A model generated the notes under the pieces. The model was not told the DNA's origin, did no database searches, and worked only from the letters and a program-made list of their open reading frames with translations. 15,948 nucleotides of DNA from contig JBLHOC010000066.1 of assembly GCA_047620825.1 (NCBI GenBank), positions 1 to 15,948 of the forward strand, in the 5' to 3' direction. Below are positions 15,760 to 15,948 of this stretch, one piece after another. The translations under genes were made by a program, and so were the position numbers. This DNA comes from UBA987 sp047620825 (GTDB lineage Bacteria; Bacteroidota; Bacteroidia; NS11-12g; UBA9320). Numbering within the stretch: the first letter of the stretch is position 1; each line of letters opens with the position of its first letter.

Positions 15760-15948
15760 ATGAAAAATGCAGTAAGTAGTATTTTGGCCTGTGGGCTCCT
15801 CTTGTTTTACTTTAATCCCGCCTCAGCGCAAATAAAGCTTAATGGCAAATCTGTTATTTGCGAAGGTGATTTAGGCAGTTTTACTTTTATAGCTCCGACA
15901 GGAAAAACAGGATCTACCTATAACTGGGATTTTGGAGAGACATATACC
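15760..15948 (+). CDS. Secreted PKD-domain protein, N-terminal part (runs off window)
   Basis: Sixty-three codons are present. Residues 1-24 (MKNAVSSILACGLLLF, then YFNPASAQ) are a Sec signal peptide with an ASA-Q cleavage site. The mature part begins IKLNGKSVICEGDLGSFTF and then TYNWDFGETYT, the pattern of a PKD or related Ig-like domain (Cys-Glu-Gly-Asp, then a YxWDFG turn). Such starts are typical of long gliding-motility or adhesin-like proteins in Bacteroidota that end in a T9SS or gliding-motility C-terminal domain. The end is outside the window, so full length and domain content are unknown. Confidence 0.85.
   Translation, partial: MKNAVSSILACGLLLFYFNPASAQIKLNGKSVICEGDLGSFTFIAPTGKTGSTYNWDFGETYT

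Overview
The window looks like Bacteroidota chromosome, probably a marine or Saprospiria/Chitinophagia-like lineage. The main evidence is repeated type IX secretion (T9SS) C-terminal sorting domains, a SusC/TonB-dependent receptor with a carboxypeptidase-regulatory N-terminus, a Reg_prop sensor fragment, a DUF6089 barrel protein, AT-rich DNA, and promoter motifs of the TAnnTTTG type rather than E. coli-like boxes. No tRNA, rRNA, CRISPR, transposase or phage gene was seen.

Left part (1-5760) is scarred. A minus-strand two-component-regulator propeller gene (1 to ~903) carries a frameshift and an in-frame stop. It meets head-to-head, with almost no gap, the 5'-truncated remnant of a plus-strand Asp-box/T9SS protein (~894-1556, followed by a strong terminator). 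An intact 1287-residue secreted protein follows (1769-5632). Directly after its stop lies a short relic of a divergent paralogue's C-terminus (5633-5757). A shared hairpin separates it from the convergent TonB-dependent receptor gene (5840-8268), which is broken by one nonsense codon and one frameshift.

Middle part (8351-14328), all minus strand, is the most interesting. In transcription order it holds an AraC-family regulator, a c-type cytochrome lipoprotein, a secreted intradiol ring-cleavage dioxygenase with a Tat-like signal and a T9SS tail (2-nt gap from the cytochrome gene), a 545-residue secreted protein of unknown function, and a c-heme/PHM-type copper monooxygenase fusion with a T9SS tail. 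All expected metal ligands are visible in both oxygenases. I infer an envelope or extracellular oxidative module in which c-type hemes may feed electrons to a copper monooxygenase and an Fe(III) dioxygenase acts on a catechol-like or other aromatic substrate. The substrate and the functional link are not shown by the sequence. The broken receptor lies directly downstream and may once have been its uptake partner.

Right part (14329-15948) holds a 301-bp intergenic region, an intact DUF6089 outer-membrane barrel protein (14630-15493), a 266-bp gap with a small palindrome and hairpin, and the first 63 codons of a secreted PKD-type protein that runs off the window.
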